A stretch of 64,000 bases of DNA from Streptomyces anulatus (GCF_000721175.1 NZ_JOEZ01000030.1:62001-126000); one strand, 5' to 3'. Counted from the first letter of the stretch, positions 48,655 through 57,438 are shown. The notes: generated by a model from the sequence alone, not told the origin. Numbers and translations: made by a program.

Positions 48655-49982
48655 TGGTGACCACGCAGCAATCGCGGGCGCGGGGCGACGGGCCCCGGCC
48701 CGGGACCCCGGACCGGGTGCCGTTCCCGGTGGTCGACGAGGTGGCCCGGCACTGCGAGCAGGGCGCCGAGCCGAACACGGTGCACATCGAGATCCATCTG
48801 CCCGGCCGGGTGGACGAGGGGCGGCTGCGCTCCGCGTTCACCGAGGCGCTGGCCCGGCACCCCCGGGCGCTGATGCGGGAGCGCCCCCGGGGCCCGTTCG
48901 CCCGGCGCTACGAGTGGGAGCTGACCGCCGGCGCCGACGCGGATCCGGTCTCCTTCCCGCCGTCCGGGCCCGGGGCGCTCGACCGGGCCCGGGCGCGGGC
49001 GCTGGACCAGGCCCCGCCGCTGACGGCATCGCCGCCGCTGCGGCTGGAGGTGGTCGAGGAGCCGGGGCGCGAGGGGTGTGTGCTGGTGTTCGCCGTGCAC
49101 CACACCGCCCTCGACGGACCGGCGTGCCTGCGGCTGGCGGCGACGGCCGCCGAGATCTACGGCGCGCACCGCACCCCGCCACCGCCCGCCCCGGCGCGCC
49201 CGGCGTCCGAGCCGCTCGTCGGGGAGTCCCCGGCGTCGCCCCTGGCCCGGCCCGCCCGGATCGCGGCGGGCGCGCCGGGACCGTCCCCCGTACCGGGCAA
49301 CGCGATGCTGCTGGTCGAACTGCCGGTCCCCCGGCGGGAGTCCGGCGCCCCGTACACGGTGAACGACCAGCTGATGGTGGCCACCGCGCTCACGGTGGCC
49401 GACTGGAACCGGGCGCAGGGCGGGCCGGGGGCCGACCGCCGGCCGCTGCGGATCACCATGCCGGTCGACGACCGCAGCCGGGGGCCCGAGATGCCGATCG
49501 GGAACGGCACCCGGCTGGTGGAGGTCGGTTTCGCCGCCCCGGAGCTGGCGCCCGGGGCGGATGTCGCCGCCCTGCTCCGGGCGACCGCCGAGCGGACCCG
49601 GGCGCTCAAGGCGCGCCCCCGGCCCCCGCTGGGCCGCTCGGCTTCCCTGCTGACCGCGCCGCTGCTGCCGGTGGCCGCCCGCGCCGCGTTCACCCGGGGG
49701 CTGAGGGTGCTGGCGGGTCCGTGGACCTCGACGACGCTGCTGAGCAACATCGGCCGGGTGCCGTACCCGTTGGACTTCGGGGAGGCGGGCCGGGCGAAGG
49801 CCGTGTGGTTCTCCGCGCCCGCCCGGATGCCCCGGGGGCTGACTTTCACCACGGCGTCCACGGGCGGTCGGCTGCATCTGGCGCTGCGCTGGTCGCGCAC
49901 CCTGCTCGGGGACGAGGACGGCGTACGCCTGCGCGAGATGTTCACCAGCCACCTGGCCTCTACGTCCTCGGAGACCGTATGA
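48654..49982 (+). CDS. Condensation/acyltransferase-domain protein
   Basis: A 442-residue protein of the chloramphenicol acetyltransferase-like superfamily. The catalytic HHxxxDG is HHTALDG at residues 149-155. The second half has ITMPVDDRSRGPEMPIGNGT and TLLSNIGRVPYPLDFG, as in condensation, PapA and wax-ester-synthase-like enzymes. It probably esterifies the glycan or its lipid carrier with an acyl group. The ATG overlaps the AftD stop by one base, with GGAGGGAG upstream. No carrier protein or NRPS module is near, so a free acyl-CoA donor is more likely. Confidence 0.82.
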   Translation: MVTTQQSRARGDGPRPGTPDRVPFPVVDEVARHCEQGAEPNTVHIEIHLPGRVDEGRLRSAFTEALARHPRALMRERPRGPFARRYEWELTAGADADPVSFPPSGPGALDRARARALDQAPPLTASPPLRLEVVEEPGREGCVLVFAVHHTALDGPACLRLAATAAEIYGAHRTPPPPAPARPASEPLVGESPASPLARPARIAAGAPGPSPVPGNAMLLVELPVPRRESGAPYTVNDQLMVATALTVADWNRAQGGPGADRRPLRITMPVDDRSRGPEMPIGNGTRLVEVGFAAPELAPGADVAALLRATAERTRALKARPRPPLGRSASLLTAPLLPVAARAAFTRGLRVLAGPWTSTTLLSNIGRVPYPLDFGEAGRAKAVWFSAPARMPRGLTFTTASTGGRLHLALRWSRTLLGDEDGVRLREMFTSHLASTSSETV

Positions 49983-50704
49983 CCAGCACCGCCTCTCCTC
50001 CGCCCGGGCTGCGGGACTTCTACGAGAACCCGGCCGTCCCCGTGGCGTCGGGCGACGGGCGCAGCAGACGGCAGGCGCGGCTCCTCGCCGACGCGCTGGA
50101 CGCGCCGGGTCAGGTGATCCTCGACATCGGGTGCGGCGACGGCACGGCTGCGGCCACGGCGGCCCCGATCCTCGCCGGGCACCGGCTGATCGGTGTCGAC
50201 TGGTCGCAGGACGCGCTGCGCAGGGCCCGGCCCCGGATGGGCCTCGTGGTGCGCGGCGAGTTGGAGCACGGCGGGCTGCCGCTGGCCGACGGGTGCGCGG
50301 ACGCGGTGCTGTTCAGCGAGATCCTGGAGCATCTGGTCGACCCGGACCAGGCGCTGGACGAGCTGCGGCGCGTCCTGCGGCCCGGCGGCCACCTGATGCT
50401 GTCCACCCCGAACCTGGCGGCCTGGTACAACCGGGCGCTCCTGCTCGCCGGGGTGCAGCCGGTGTTCTCGGAGGTCAGCCTGCGCGGGATCCACGGCCGC
50501 CCCGGCTCGGAGGTGGTCGGGCATCTGCGGCTGTACACGGCCCGTGCGCTGCGCTCGTTCCTGACGGCGTCCGGCTTCACCGATGTGACGATCAAGGGCG
50601 CCCCCTTCCACGGGGTGCCGCGTCCGCTGCGGCTGCTGGACCGGGCGGCGTGCGCGGTGCCCGGGGCGTCCTCCATCCTGCTGGCCCACGCGCGGCGGAG
50701 GTAG
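49979..50704 (+). CDS. Class I SAM-dependent methyltransferase, second in the cluster
   Basis: A 241-residue methyltransferase. Motif I is VILDIGCGDGTAAATA, with HRLIGVDWS after strand 2 and FSEILEHLVDPDQALDELRR in the post-motif; RPGGHLMLSTPN follows. The start overlaps the acyltransferase stop by ATGA. It is only distantly similar to the first methyltransferase of the cluster, so the two probably act on different positions. Confidence 0.9.
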   Translation: MTSTASPPPGLRDFYENPAVPVASGDGRSRRQARLLADALDAPGQVILDIGCGDGTAAATAAPILAGHRLIGVDWSQDALRRARPRMGLVVRGELEHGGLPLADGCADAVLFSEILEHLVDPDQALDELRRVLRPGGHLMLSTPNLAAWYNRALLLAGVQPVFSEVSLRGIHGRPGSEVVGHLRLYTARALRSFLTASGFTDVTIKGAPFHGVPRPLRLLDRAACAVPGASSILLAHARRR

Positions 50705-50708
50705 CGCG

Positions 50709-51602
50709 ATGTGGTGGGGTGTCGGCGCGGCGCTGGTCGCCAACGCGCTGTACAGCGTGGGGTTCGTGGTGGAGAAGCGGGCCCTGGGCTCGCTGCCCGC
50801 GCTCTCCGCCGGCCGGCCGCTGCACGTCATCCGGGTGCTGCTGACGAGCCCGCTGTGGATCGTCGGCGCGCTGGCGCTGGCGGCCGGGTTCGGGGCCCAG
50901 CTGGTCGTCTACCGGGCTCTGCCGATCGCGGCGGCGCAGGGCATCTTCGTCTCCGGTCTGGTGCTGCTCCTGCTGCTGTCCTCGGCCGTGCTCGGCGAGG
51001 AGTCGACGGGCCGCGAACGCTATGCGCTGGGCGGGGTGTTGGTCGCCCTGCTGATGGTCGTCGCCTCCGTGCGCGAGGGCGAGGACGTGGTGAGCGGCGG
51101 CGCCCCGTGGATGCTGGTGCTCCTGGTCTGTCTGCCGGCGCTGGCGGCGGGCGTCTGGCTGTACGTACGGGTCGAGAGCCGGGCGGCCAAACGGCACCGG
51201 GTCCCGACCAGCGGCATCGGGTACGGGGTGGCGGTGGGCCTGCTCTACGGGGTCAGCTCGCTGGCCATCAAGGGCACGTCCAGCCGTCTGAACAGCACGG
51301 ATCCGAGCGAGGCCGCGCTGTCGCTGCTGGGGTCCCCGTATCCGTATCTGCTGCTGTTCACCGCGGCGGCCGGTCTGGTGATGTCGCAGGCGGCGCTGCA
51401 GCGCTGCCGGGCGTCCCTCATCGTGCCGGTGTGCACCACGGTGACCTGTCTGTTCACCGCGGTCCTCGGGACGCTCGCGTTCGGCGAGACGCTGCCCGAG
51501 GATCCGCTGCTGCTGGCCCTGCGGGTGGGCGGCACGGCGCTCGCCCTGTCCGTCCTGCTGGCCATGCCGCGTCACGATCCGCCGCCCGCCGCGCCGTCCT
51601 GA
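50709..51602 (+). CDS. DMT-superfamily transporter (possible lipid-linked sugar flippase)
   Basis: A 297-residue membrane protein with about ten helices. It starts VGAALVANALYSVGFVVEKR and has ALPIAAAQGIFVSGLVLLLL; the internal repeat has VGLLYGVSSLAIKGTSSR. It resembles small DMT proteins, some of which move lipid-linked sugars. It is four bases after the methyltransferase gene. In this context, translocating a polyprenyl-linked sugar donor for the AftD-like enzyme is a reasonable guess. Confidence 0.8.
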   Translation: MWWGVGAALVANALYSVGFVVEKRALGSLPALSAGRPLHVIRVLLTSPLWIVGALALAAGFGAQLVVYRALPIAAAQGIFVSGLVLLLLLSSAVLGEESTGRERYALGGVLVALLMVVASVREGEDVVSGGAPWMLVLLVCLPALAAGVWLYVRVESRAAKRHRVPTSGIGYGVAVGLLYGVSSLAIKGTSSRLNSTDPSEAALSLLGSPYPYLLLFTAAAGLVMSQAALQRCRASLIVPVCTTVTCLFTAVLGTLAFGETLPEDPLLLALRVGGTALALSVLLAMPRHDPPPAAPS

Positions 51603-51654
51603 CCGCCGCATCCGATCCGCCGTCCGGTCCACCTGAGTTGAGGGAGCTTTACCG

Positions 51655-51873
51655 ATGAACCCCGACGACCCGCTGCTCGCCATCCTGGCCTGCCCGCTCG
51701 ACAAGGGACCGCTGTCCCTGCTGCCCGAGGAGGAGGCGCTGTACAACCCCCGGCTGCGCCTGAGTTACCCGATCGTGGACGGCATCCCGCAGCTGCTGCC
51801 CTCGTCGGGCCGGAAGGTCTCGGCTGACGACCACGAGCGCCTGCTCACCCGGCTCAAGGCTTCGGCCACGTGA
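51655..51873 (+). CDS. Trm112-like small protein (UPF0434 family)
   Basis: A 72-residue protein of the Trm112p family: LLAILACPLDKGPLSLL, then LRLSYPIVDGIPQLLP. Of the four zinc cysteines of eukaryotic Trm112 only one is present here, so it may not bind zinc. In other organisms Trm112 stabilises and activates methyltransferases. GGGAG lies upstream of the ATG. Its stop overlaps the start of the FkbM methyltransferase (GTGA), suggesting it is a partner for one or more methyltransferases of this cluster. Confidence 0.85.
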   Translation: MNPDDPLLAILACPLDKGPLSLLPEEEALYNPRLRLSYPIVDGIPQLLPSSGRKVSADDHERLLTRLKASAT

Positions 51874-52640
51874 CCACGTTCGCCGCGGCGGTGGCGTCCC
51901 GGCTGCCCAGCAGCCTCGTCGGCTCCGTGGCCGTCGCCCTCTATCCGCGCTTCGAGCCCGAGCTCCGGCGGCTCGCCGACTTCTGCCCGCCGGACGGCGT
52001 CGCCCTCGACATCGGGGGCTGGTACGGCCCCTGGTCGCGGCGGCTGGCCGCCCGCTGCGCCGAGGTGGTCACCATCGAGCCGGTGCCGCATCTGGCGGAG
52101 CATCTGCGCCGGACGCTGCCGTCGAACGCCCGGGTGGTCCAGGGCGCGGCGACCGACCGGGAGGGCACGGCGCAGCTGTGGTTCCCGGAGGGCGACCGGG
52201 GCGACCGGGGGGTGTCGTCGCTGGCCCGCCGCGAGATCCACGCGCACTGCCTGGAGGTGCCGTCGATCACCGTCGACAGTCTGGGGCTGCGCGGGGTCGG
52301 CTTCGTGAAGATGGATGTCGACGGCGGCGAGCGGGCGGCGCTGCTCGGCGCGGCGGAGCTGCTGAGCAAGGACCGGCCGGCCCTGCTCATCGAGCTGGAG
52401 AGCCGGCTCGGCCCGATCGCACCGGCGATCGACGTGCTGACCGGACAGGGCTACGCGGGCTGGCTCCTGGCGGGCCGGCGCTGGATCGCGCTCGACGGGT
52501 TCGACCTGGTGGCCCACCAGGCGCGGACCGAGCACCTGGTGCACCAGGGTCTGCTGCGCCGGGCCCTCGTGCCGCACCGCGACCGGTACATCAACTCGGT
52601 GCTCTTCCTGCCGGACGGGCGGACGCCGGGCACGGTCTGA
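51870..52640 (+). CDS. FkbM-family methyltransferase
   Basis: A 256-residue methyltransferase. Motif I is VALDIGGWYGPWSRRL, followed by VVTIEPVPHLAEHLRR and the FkbM hallmark VGFVKMDVDGGERAALLGAA with PALLIELE. FkbM enzymes O-methylate sugars or polyketides. It is translationally coupled to the Trm112-like gene and ends the cluster. A weak stem GGTGCGG/CCGCACC follows at 52738-52761 in the 179-bp spacer before the convergent gene. Confidence 0.9.
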   Translation: MTTFAAAVASRLPSSLVGSVAVALYPRFEPELRRLADFCPPDGVALDIGGWYGPWSRRLAARCAEVVTIEPVPHLAEHLRRTLPSNARVVQGAATDREGTAQLWFPEGDRGDRGVSSLARREIHAHCLEVPSITVDSLGLRGVGFVKMDVDGGERAALLGAAELLSKDRPALLIELESRLGPIAPAIDVLTGQGYAGWLLAGRRWIALDGFDLVAHQARTEHLVHQGLLRRALVPHRDRYINSVLFLPDGRTPGTV

Positions 52641-52819
52641 CCGGCCCCGCATCAAGCTGCCCGCCCCGTCGGCCCACCTGGCCGACGCCGGGAACGGGCG
52701 CTTCGCCCTTTCCTCGACGGCGGCGTTCGCACACCGCGGTGCGGAGTGGGCCGACCGCACCTTCCGGTCCCCGCACCGGCCCCGGCCCCGTCCGTCGGCC
52801 CACCGCTGGACGAGCGGGG

Positions 52820-54550
52820 CTACCGCGCCATCTCGTACGCCCCCGACAGCGCCTCGACGCGCTCCCAGATCCGGGCCGAGCGGGCCGCGTCGACGACCGG
52901 GCGGCGTACCGCGCCCAGCGCCCACTCCTGCTGGTCCCCGGTGGCGGAGTCCTTGCCGTGCAGTTCGACGGCGTGCGCGGAGAAGTCGCGTACGAGCACG
53001 GCGAACAGTTCGTCGAGCAGGTCCTGGTCCAGGCCGGTCAGCCGGGCCTGCTCCAGGATCAGCTGGCCGTGGACGACGAGGGCGAACAACTGGCCGACGG
53101 CGAGGAGGAGGTCGAGGTCGCGGCTCTGCTCCTCGTCGGGGGCGGCCGTCTCGACGAACGTGCACAGGGCGTCCGCCTGTTCGCGGAAGCGGGCGACGTT
53201 CGGCACCTCGGCGTACGCGTCGAACGCGGTGCGCCAGTCGTGAAAGCGTACGGAGCCGAGGCCGCGCGCCGGGCCCTGCCGGAACAGGAAGGCGTCGTCG
53301 GCGGCGTCGAGGCGGGTCGGGACGACCGGGTGGTCGACCGGGTTCAGCAGGTGGTTCCGCATGAACTTGAGGATCAGCGCGAGGTTCACGTGGACCGTGC
53401 CCTCCAGCTTCGGCAGGCCCCGGATCTCGATGGCGGCCTGGGCGAAGTAGTTGTCCTTCTCGAAGCCCTTGGCGGCGATGACGTCCCACATGAGGTCGAT
53501 GACCTTCTCACCCTCCGTGGTCACCTTCATCTTCGTCATCGGGTTGAAGAGGAGGTAGCGGCGGTCGTCGGGTCCGGCGGAGCGGAAGTAGTCGACGGCG
53601 CGGTCGCTGAACAGCTTCATCCCGACGAGCCGGACGTACGCGTCGGTCAGCTCGCGGCGCACGTGCGGGAACGCGGTGACCGGGCGGCCGTAGAGGATGC
53701 GGTTGCTCGCGTGGGTGACGGCCTCGTACATCGCGTGCTCGCAGATGCCGATGGAGGCGGTGCAGAGGTTGAACTTGCCGACGTTGACGGTGTTGAGTGC
53801 GGCGTCGAAGGCGGCCCGGCCGGTGTGCAGGATGTCGGCGGGGGCGACCGGGTAGTTCTCCAGGCGGAACTCGCTGACGTACTTCGAGGAGTCGACGACG
53901 TTCTTCACGAGGTGGTACGCCTCGTGGCGGCTGTCGGCCGCGAAGAAGACGTAGCCGTCGGGGCCCTCGACGTCGGTGCGCCGGCCGAAGACGGAGACGA
54001 GACCGGCGGCGTTGCCGTTGCCGATGTAGTACTTGGAGCCGGACGCCCGGAAGCCGCCGGCACCGTCGCTGTCCGGCTCCAGCAGCATGTCCGTGGAGTA
54101 GATGTCGGCGCCGTGGGTCTTCTCGGAGAGGCCGAAGGCGAACACCTCACCCTGGGAGAGGAGTTCGGCCGCCCGGTCGCGGGCGGCGGCGTTGTCGCTC
54201 TGCCAGACCGGGCCGAGGCCGAGGATGGTCACCTGCCAGGCGTACCAGTAGTCGAGGCCGTAGAACCCCAAGATCTCGTTGAGCGCGGCGATCCTCGCCG
54301 TGTCCCAGCGCTGCTCCTTGCCCCCCGCGGCGGAGGCAGGGGTGAGGAACGTGGCGAACAGGCCCTCCTTCGCGGAGAAGGCGAGGAAGTCGCCCAGCCA
54401 GGCGCGCGAGCGGTAGTCCTCGATCAGCCGGCGCTTGCCCCGCTCCTCGAACCAGTCGACGGTGGCACGCAGCAGCCTGCGGGTCTCGGGGTCGAAGTGC
54501 TGCGGGTCGTAGGTGCGCGGGTTGAACAGCAAGGACGCGGACTCAGCCAT
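52820..54550 (-). CDS. Acyl-CoA dehydrogenase/oxidase-family protein
   Basis: A 576-residue flavoprotein. The middle part has FAFGLSEKTHGADIYSTDM, with SKYYIGNGNAAGLVSVFGR and the RGLPKLEGTVHVNLALILKF helix. It is longer than typical acyl-CoA dehydrogenases (about 380) and has a C-terminal helical extension as in the acyl-CoA oxidase-like group; the ML..DGAGGF pattern is normal. It oxidises an acyl-CoA to the enoyl form. It lies alone on its strand upstream of the PadR gene's end (69-bp spacer), so PadR may control it. Confidence 0.85.
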   Translation of the reverse strand: MAESASLLFNPRTYDPQHFDPETRRLLRATVDWFEERGKRRLIEDYRSRAWLGDFLAFSAKEGLFATFLTPASAAGGKEQRWDTARIAALNEILGFYGLDYWYAWQVTILGLGPVWQSDNAAARDRAAELLSQGEVFAFGLSEKTHGADIYSTDMLLEPDSDGAGGFRASGSKYYIGNGNAAGLVSVFGRRTDVEGPDGYVFFAADSRHEAYHLVKNVVDSSKYVSEFRLENYPVAPADILHTGRAAFDAALNTVNVGKFNLCTASIGICEHAMYEAVTHASNRILYGRPVTAFPHVRRELTDAYVRLVGMKLFSDRAVDYFRSAGPDDRRYLLFNPMTKMKVTTEGEKVIDLMWDVIAAKGFEKDNYFAQAAIEIRGLPKLEGTVHVNLALILKFMRNHLLNPVDHPVVPTRLDAADDAFLFRQGPARGLGSVRFHDWRTAFDAYAEVPNVARFREQADALCTFVETAAPDEEQSRDLDLLLAVGQLFALVVHGQLILEQARLTGLDQDLLDELFAVLVRDFSAHAVELHGKDSATGDQQEWALGAVRRPVVDAARSARIWERVEALSGAYEMAR

Positions 54551-54619
54551 GGCGGTTGCCTTCCGGGAAAGGTGAGGGTGAGGGTGGTAGTGGTTACGGA
54601 GGTGGCGGCCGGGTGCCGT

Positions 54620-55192
54620 TCAGGCGTCCGGACCCGACGCCTGCGCTGCGAGCCGTTGGAGCGTGTCGAGTACGTCGTCGAGCCAGGCGATCGTCATGCG
54701 CTCGTACGCGATGCCGCCGCGCAGCACGACGTGCTGGAGCTCCTGGCCCGCGTCCGGCGACGCCGGGGCTTCGGGCCCGGTGAAGTCGCGCAGTTCCCCG
54801 GCGAGGTAGTGCGCGAGCCGGTCCCGGTGCACCTGGTGGTGCCGTTCTACCTCGCGGATCAGGGCGGCCGGGTCGTCGAAGGCCGCGCCGCGGATCTTCA
54901 CGGCGAGGTCGTGCCGGAGGCTCTCGGGCTCGATCGGCTTGCGCAGCCACGCGGCGAGGGCCGAGCGGCCGGGCCCGGTGACGGAGTACTCCTTCTTGTC
55001 CGGCCGGCCCTGCTGCGGCACCTCGCGGACGAGGAGCAGACCGTCGGACACCATGCGCCCGAGCACGCGGTAGATCTGCTGGTGGGTGGCGGTCCAGAAG
55101 TACCCGATGGACCGCTCGAACCGCCGGGCCAGCTCGTAGCCGGAGCCGGGCCGCTCCAGCAGGGAGACGAGGATCGCGTGGTCGAGGGCCAT
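54620..55192 (-). CDS. PadR-family transcriptional regulator
   Basis: A 190-residue PadR protein. The winged helix lies at residues 5-80 (AILVSLLERPGSGYELARRF, FWTATHQQIYRVLGRMVSDG and KKEYSVTGPG). The C-terminal part (AALIREVERHHQVHRDRLAH) forms the dimer helices. It is divergent from the SDR gene. A perfect palindrome TCTATGCAAC/GTTGCATAGA lies 11 bp upstream, a likely autoregulatory site. The ligand may be a phenolic acid or other small molecule. Confidence 0.92.
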   Translation of the reverse strand: MALDHAILVSLLERPGSGYELARRFERSIGYFWTATHQQIYRVLGRMVSDGLLLVREVPQQGRPDKKEYSVTGPGRSALAAWLRKPIEPESLRHDLAVKIRGAAFDDPAALIREVERHHQVHRDRLAHYLAGELRDFTGPEAPASPDAGQELQHVVLRGGIAYERMTIAWLDDVLDTLQRLAAQASGPDA

Positions 55193-55203
55193 GCCGCGAT
55201 CCT

Positions 55204-55225
55204 TCTATGCAACTCGTTGCATAGA
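55204..55225. promoter_or_regulatory. PadR operator
   Basis: Arms TCTATGCAAC and GTTGCATAGA are perfect over ten bases around TC. The ATGCAAC/GTTGCAT core is the typical PadR-box symmetry. It lies in the divergent region between padR and the SDR gene, so it can control both. Confidence 0.75.
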
Positions 55226-55237
55226 CAAGTCGTGGAG

Positions 55238-55263
55238 CCCGGGTGAGACACGGCTCACCCGGG
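55238..55263. other. Hairpin in the leader of the SDR gene
   Basis: CCCGGGTGAG and CTCACCCGGG form a perfect 10-bp stem around ACACGG, 93 bp before the SDR start. It could terminate divergent transcription or be part of the SDR 5' leader. Confidence 0.4.
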
Positions 55264-55355
55264 TCCTGGCGGCCCCACCAGCAAAAGGGGCGTTTCGACC
55301 AGGCCCGGCAGGGCACCCAGAGCTCTGGGCACCGCCGAGCAGGAAGGGCAGGACC

Positions 55356-56243
55356 ATGACGAGGAACGAACCGCCTCAGGACCCGAACCGGCTGCACCCC
55401 CGTCCCGACTTCCCTCAGCAGGACCAGGAGCATCCCGGCTGGACCGGCCCCATGGATCCGCCGCCCGATCACGGCGAGGAGTCCTACCGGGGATCGGGAC
55501 TGCTCGACGACCGGAAGGCCGTGATCACCGGAGGCGATTCCGGCATCGGCCGTGCGGTCGCGCTGGCCTTCGCGCGGGAGGGCGCGGACGTGGTGCTGAC
55601 CCACCTTCCCGAGGAGGAGAAGGAGGCCCAGGAGACCGTCCGCCTGGTGGAGCAGGCAGGCCGCCGGGCCGTGCCCGCCGTCTGTGACGTCCGGGACGAG
55701 AAGCAGTGCCGTTCGCTCGTGGAGCGGGCCGTGTCGGAGTGCGGCCGGATCGACGTCCTCGTGAACAACGCGGCGTACCAGATGTCCCAGCCCGACGGGA
55801 TCTCCGCGATCTCGACCGAGCAGTTCGACCGTGTGATGCGCACCAACCTGTACGGGATGTTCTGGCTGTGCAAGACCGCGCTGCCGCACATTCCGGCGGG
55901 CGGCTCGATCATCAACACCACCTCGGTGCAGGCGTACAAGCCGAGTCCGCATCTGCTCGACTACGCGATGACGAAGGGCGCGATCGTCACGTTCACGCAG
56001 GGCATGGCCCAGATGCTGGCCTCCGACGGCATCCGCGTCAACGCGGTGGCCCCGGGCCCCGTCTGGACGCCCCTCATTCCGGCGACCCTGCCGGACACCG
56101 CCGAGTTCGGGAAGCAGAGCCCGCTGGGCCGCCCCGCGCAGCCCTCCGAGATGGCGCCCGCCTACGTCTTCCTGGCCTCCGCGAACGCCTCGTTCATCAC
56201 CGGCGAGATCATGAACGCCACCGGCGGCACGCCGCTTCCCTGA
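55356..56243 (+). CDS. Short-chain dehydrogenase (YghA-like)
   Basis: A 295-residue SDR with an N-terminal extension (PQQDQEHPGWTGPMDPPPDH) usual for the YghA/GsiB-associated group. The cofactor motif is TGGDSGIG, NNAAYQ follows, the catalytic residues are in NTTSVQAYKPSPHLLDYAMT with the Lys in TKGA, and GPVWTP comes later. Such enzymes are stress-linked aldehyde or ketone reductases. The ATG was placed after GGAAGGGCAGG. The divergent PadR regulator probably controls it. Confidence 0.92.
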   Translation: MTRNEPPQDPNRLHPRPDFPQQDQEHPGWTGPMDPPPDHGEESYRGSGLLDDRKAVITGGDSGIGRAVALAFAREGADVVLTHLPEEEKEAQETVRLVEQAGRRAVPAVCDVRDEKQCRSLVERAVSECGRIDVLVNNAAYQMSQPDGISAISTEQFDRVMRTNLYGMFWLCKTALPHIPAGGSIINTTSVQAYKPSPHLLDYAMTKGAIVTFTQGMAQMLASDGIRVNAVAPGPVWTPLIPATLPDTAEFGKQSPLGRPAQPSEMAPAYVFLASANASFITGEIMNATGGTPLP

Positions 56244-56297
56244 GCCGACCGGCGTGATTCGGAGCGCGCCGGTGCCGGGAAGGCGCGATGATTGCCC

Positions 56298-56650
56298 GTG
56301 AATCCACGGGCAGCACCGATTCTCGACGCTCTCGCCGCCGACCCCGAGCGGGGCTTCTCCCGCCCGGGCACAAGCACGCCCGGGGCGCATCCCCCGCCGT
56401 ACGCGCCGTGCTGGGCGACACGGTGTTCCACTGCGACGTGCCCGCCACGGGCGGGCGGACGAGCGGCGGGGGGAAGTCCGCCGAGCCGCGGCGGGCCGAG
56501 GACCTGATGGGCGACGCCGTCCACGCCGAGCACGTTCATCTCCACCTGCGGCAGTTCCTTCTCGGTGAAGGCCGCCATGCTCAGCGTGGCCGCACCGCAC
56601 CAGAAGCTGCTGGTCGCCCGGGACGCTCACAAGTCCGTCATCGCCGGCCG
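56298..56650 (+). pseudogene. 5' fragment of an Orn/Lys/Arg decarboxylase-family gene
   Basis: Pieces of one family occur in order in different frames: NPRAAPILDALAADPERGFS, then GHKHARGASPAVRAVLGDTV and DLMGDAVHAEHV, then FISTCGSSFSVKAAMLSVA with HQKLLVARDAHKSVIAG. This is the N-terminal part of a PLP-dependent decarboxylase (Orn/Lys/Arg type, PGHK region). At least two frameshifts and loss of everything after the Lys-Ser-Val segment make it non-functional. It may once have been an amine-producing gene near the amine catabolic genes. Confidence 0.7.
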
Positions 56651-56788
56651 AAACCGAGAAGGACAGCTCCGCTTCCGTTCGGGGCATTCTGCGGCACCGA
56701 CGCGTATCCATGAGCTTGACGGGGCACCCGTGTCGCCGTGCCCCCGACCGGCACCCCTCCCCCCCCAGCACGAAGGAGACACTCCGTC

Positions 56789-57387
56789 ATGCGTGCCATC
56801 GCCCTGGTCTGTACGTTGAACGCCTCGCCCGCCCCCTCCAGCAGCCACCATCTCGCCGAGCAGGTCATGGCCGCGTTCTCACGCCATGACGTGCCGGGCG
56901 AGATCGTCCGGATCGCCGACCACGACGTCCGGCCGGGAATCGGAGTGGACCTCGGCGACGGTGACGCCTGGCCCGTGATCCGGGAGAAGGTCCTGGCCGC
57001 CGACATCCTCCTGATCGCCACGCCATCTGGCTCGGCCACCCGTCCAGCGTCTGCCAGCGGGTCCTGGAACGGCTGAACGCCGAGTCCTCCGAGACGGACG
57101 ACCAGGGCCGCCCGCACACCTACGGCAAGGTCGCCGCCGTAGCGGTCGTCGGCAACGAGGACGGCGCGCACAAAGTGAGCGCCGACGTGTTCCAGGGGCT
57201 GAACGACGTCGGCTTCTCGCTGGCCCCCGGAGCCGTCACGTACTGGGTGGGCGAGGCCATGCACGGCACCGACTACCAGGACCTGGACACCACGCCCGAC
57301 GCCGTCGCCTCGACCACCGAAGCCCTCGCGGCGAACGCCGTCCACCTGGCCCGCCTGCTCGCCGACCACCCCTACCCGGCCTCCTGA
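56789..57387 (+). pseudogene. Frameshifted NADPH-dependent FMN reductase/flavodoxin-like gene
   Basis: The first part reads MRAIALVCTLNASPAPSSSH and ILLIATP, then the frame is lost near 57021-57025, where ACGCCATCTGG appears to lack one C of an expected ACGCCCATCTGG. In the next frame the protein continues IWLGHPSSVCQRVLERLNAE, YGKVAAVAVVGNEDGAHKV and a normal end. Restoring one base would give ~199 residues of the flavodoxin-like NAD(P)H reductase family. AAGGAG precedes the ATG. The gene may be recently broken, or the base may be a sequencing error. Confidence 0.75.
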
Positions 57388-57409
57388 CGGCCCGTGGGCC
57401 GCGCACGGT

Positions 57410-57438
57410 GTCGGCCCCTCCCGCCGCGAGAGGCCGAC
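57410..57438 (+). terminator. Terminator hairpin after the flavodoxin-like gene
   Basis: GTCGGCC and GGCCGAC pair, with inner CTC/GAG separated by single-base bulges, around a CCGCCGC loop. It begins 22 bp after the stop. Confidence 0.5.
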
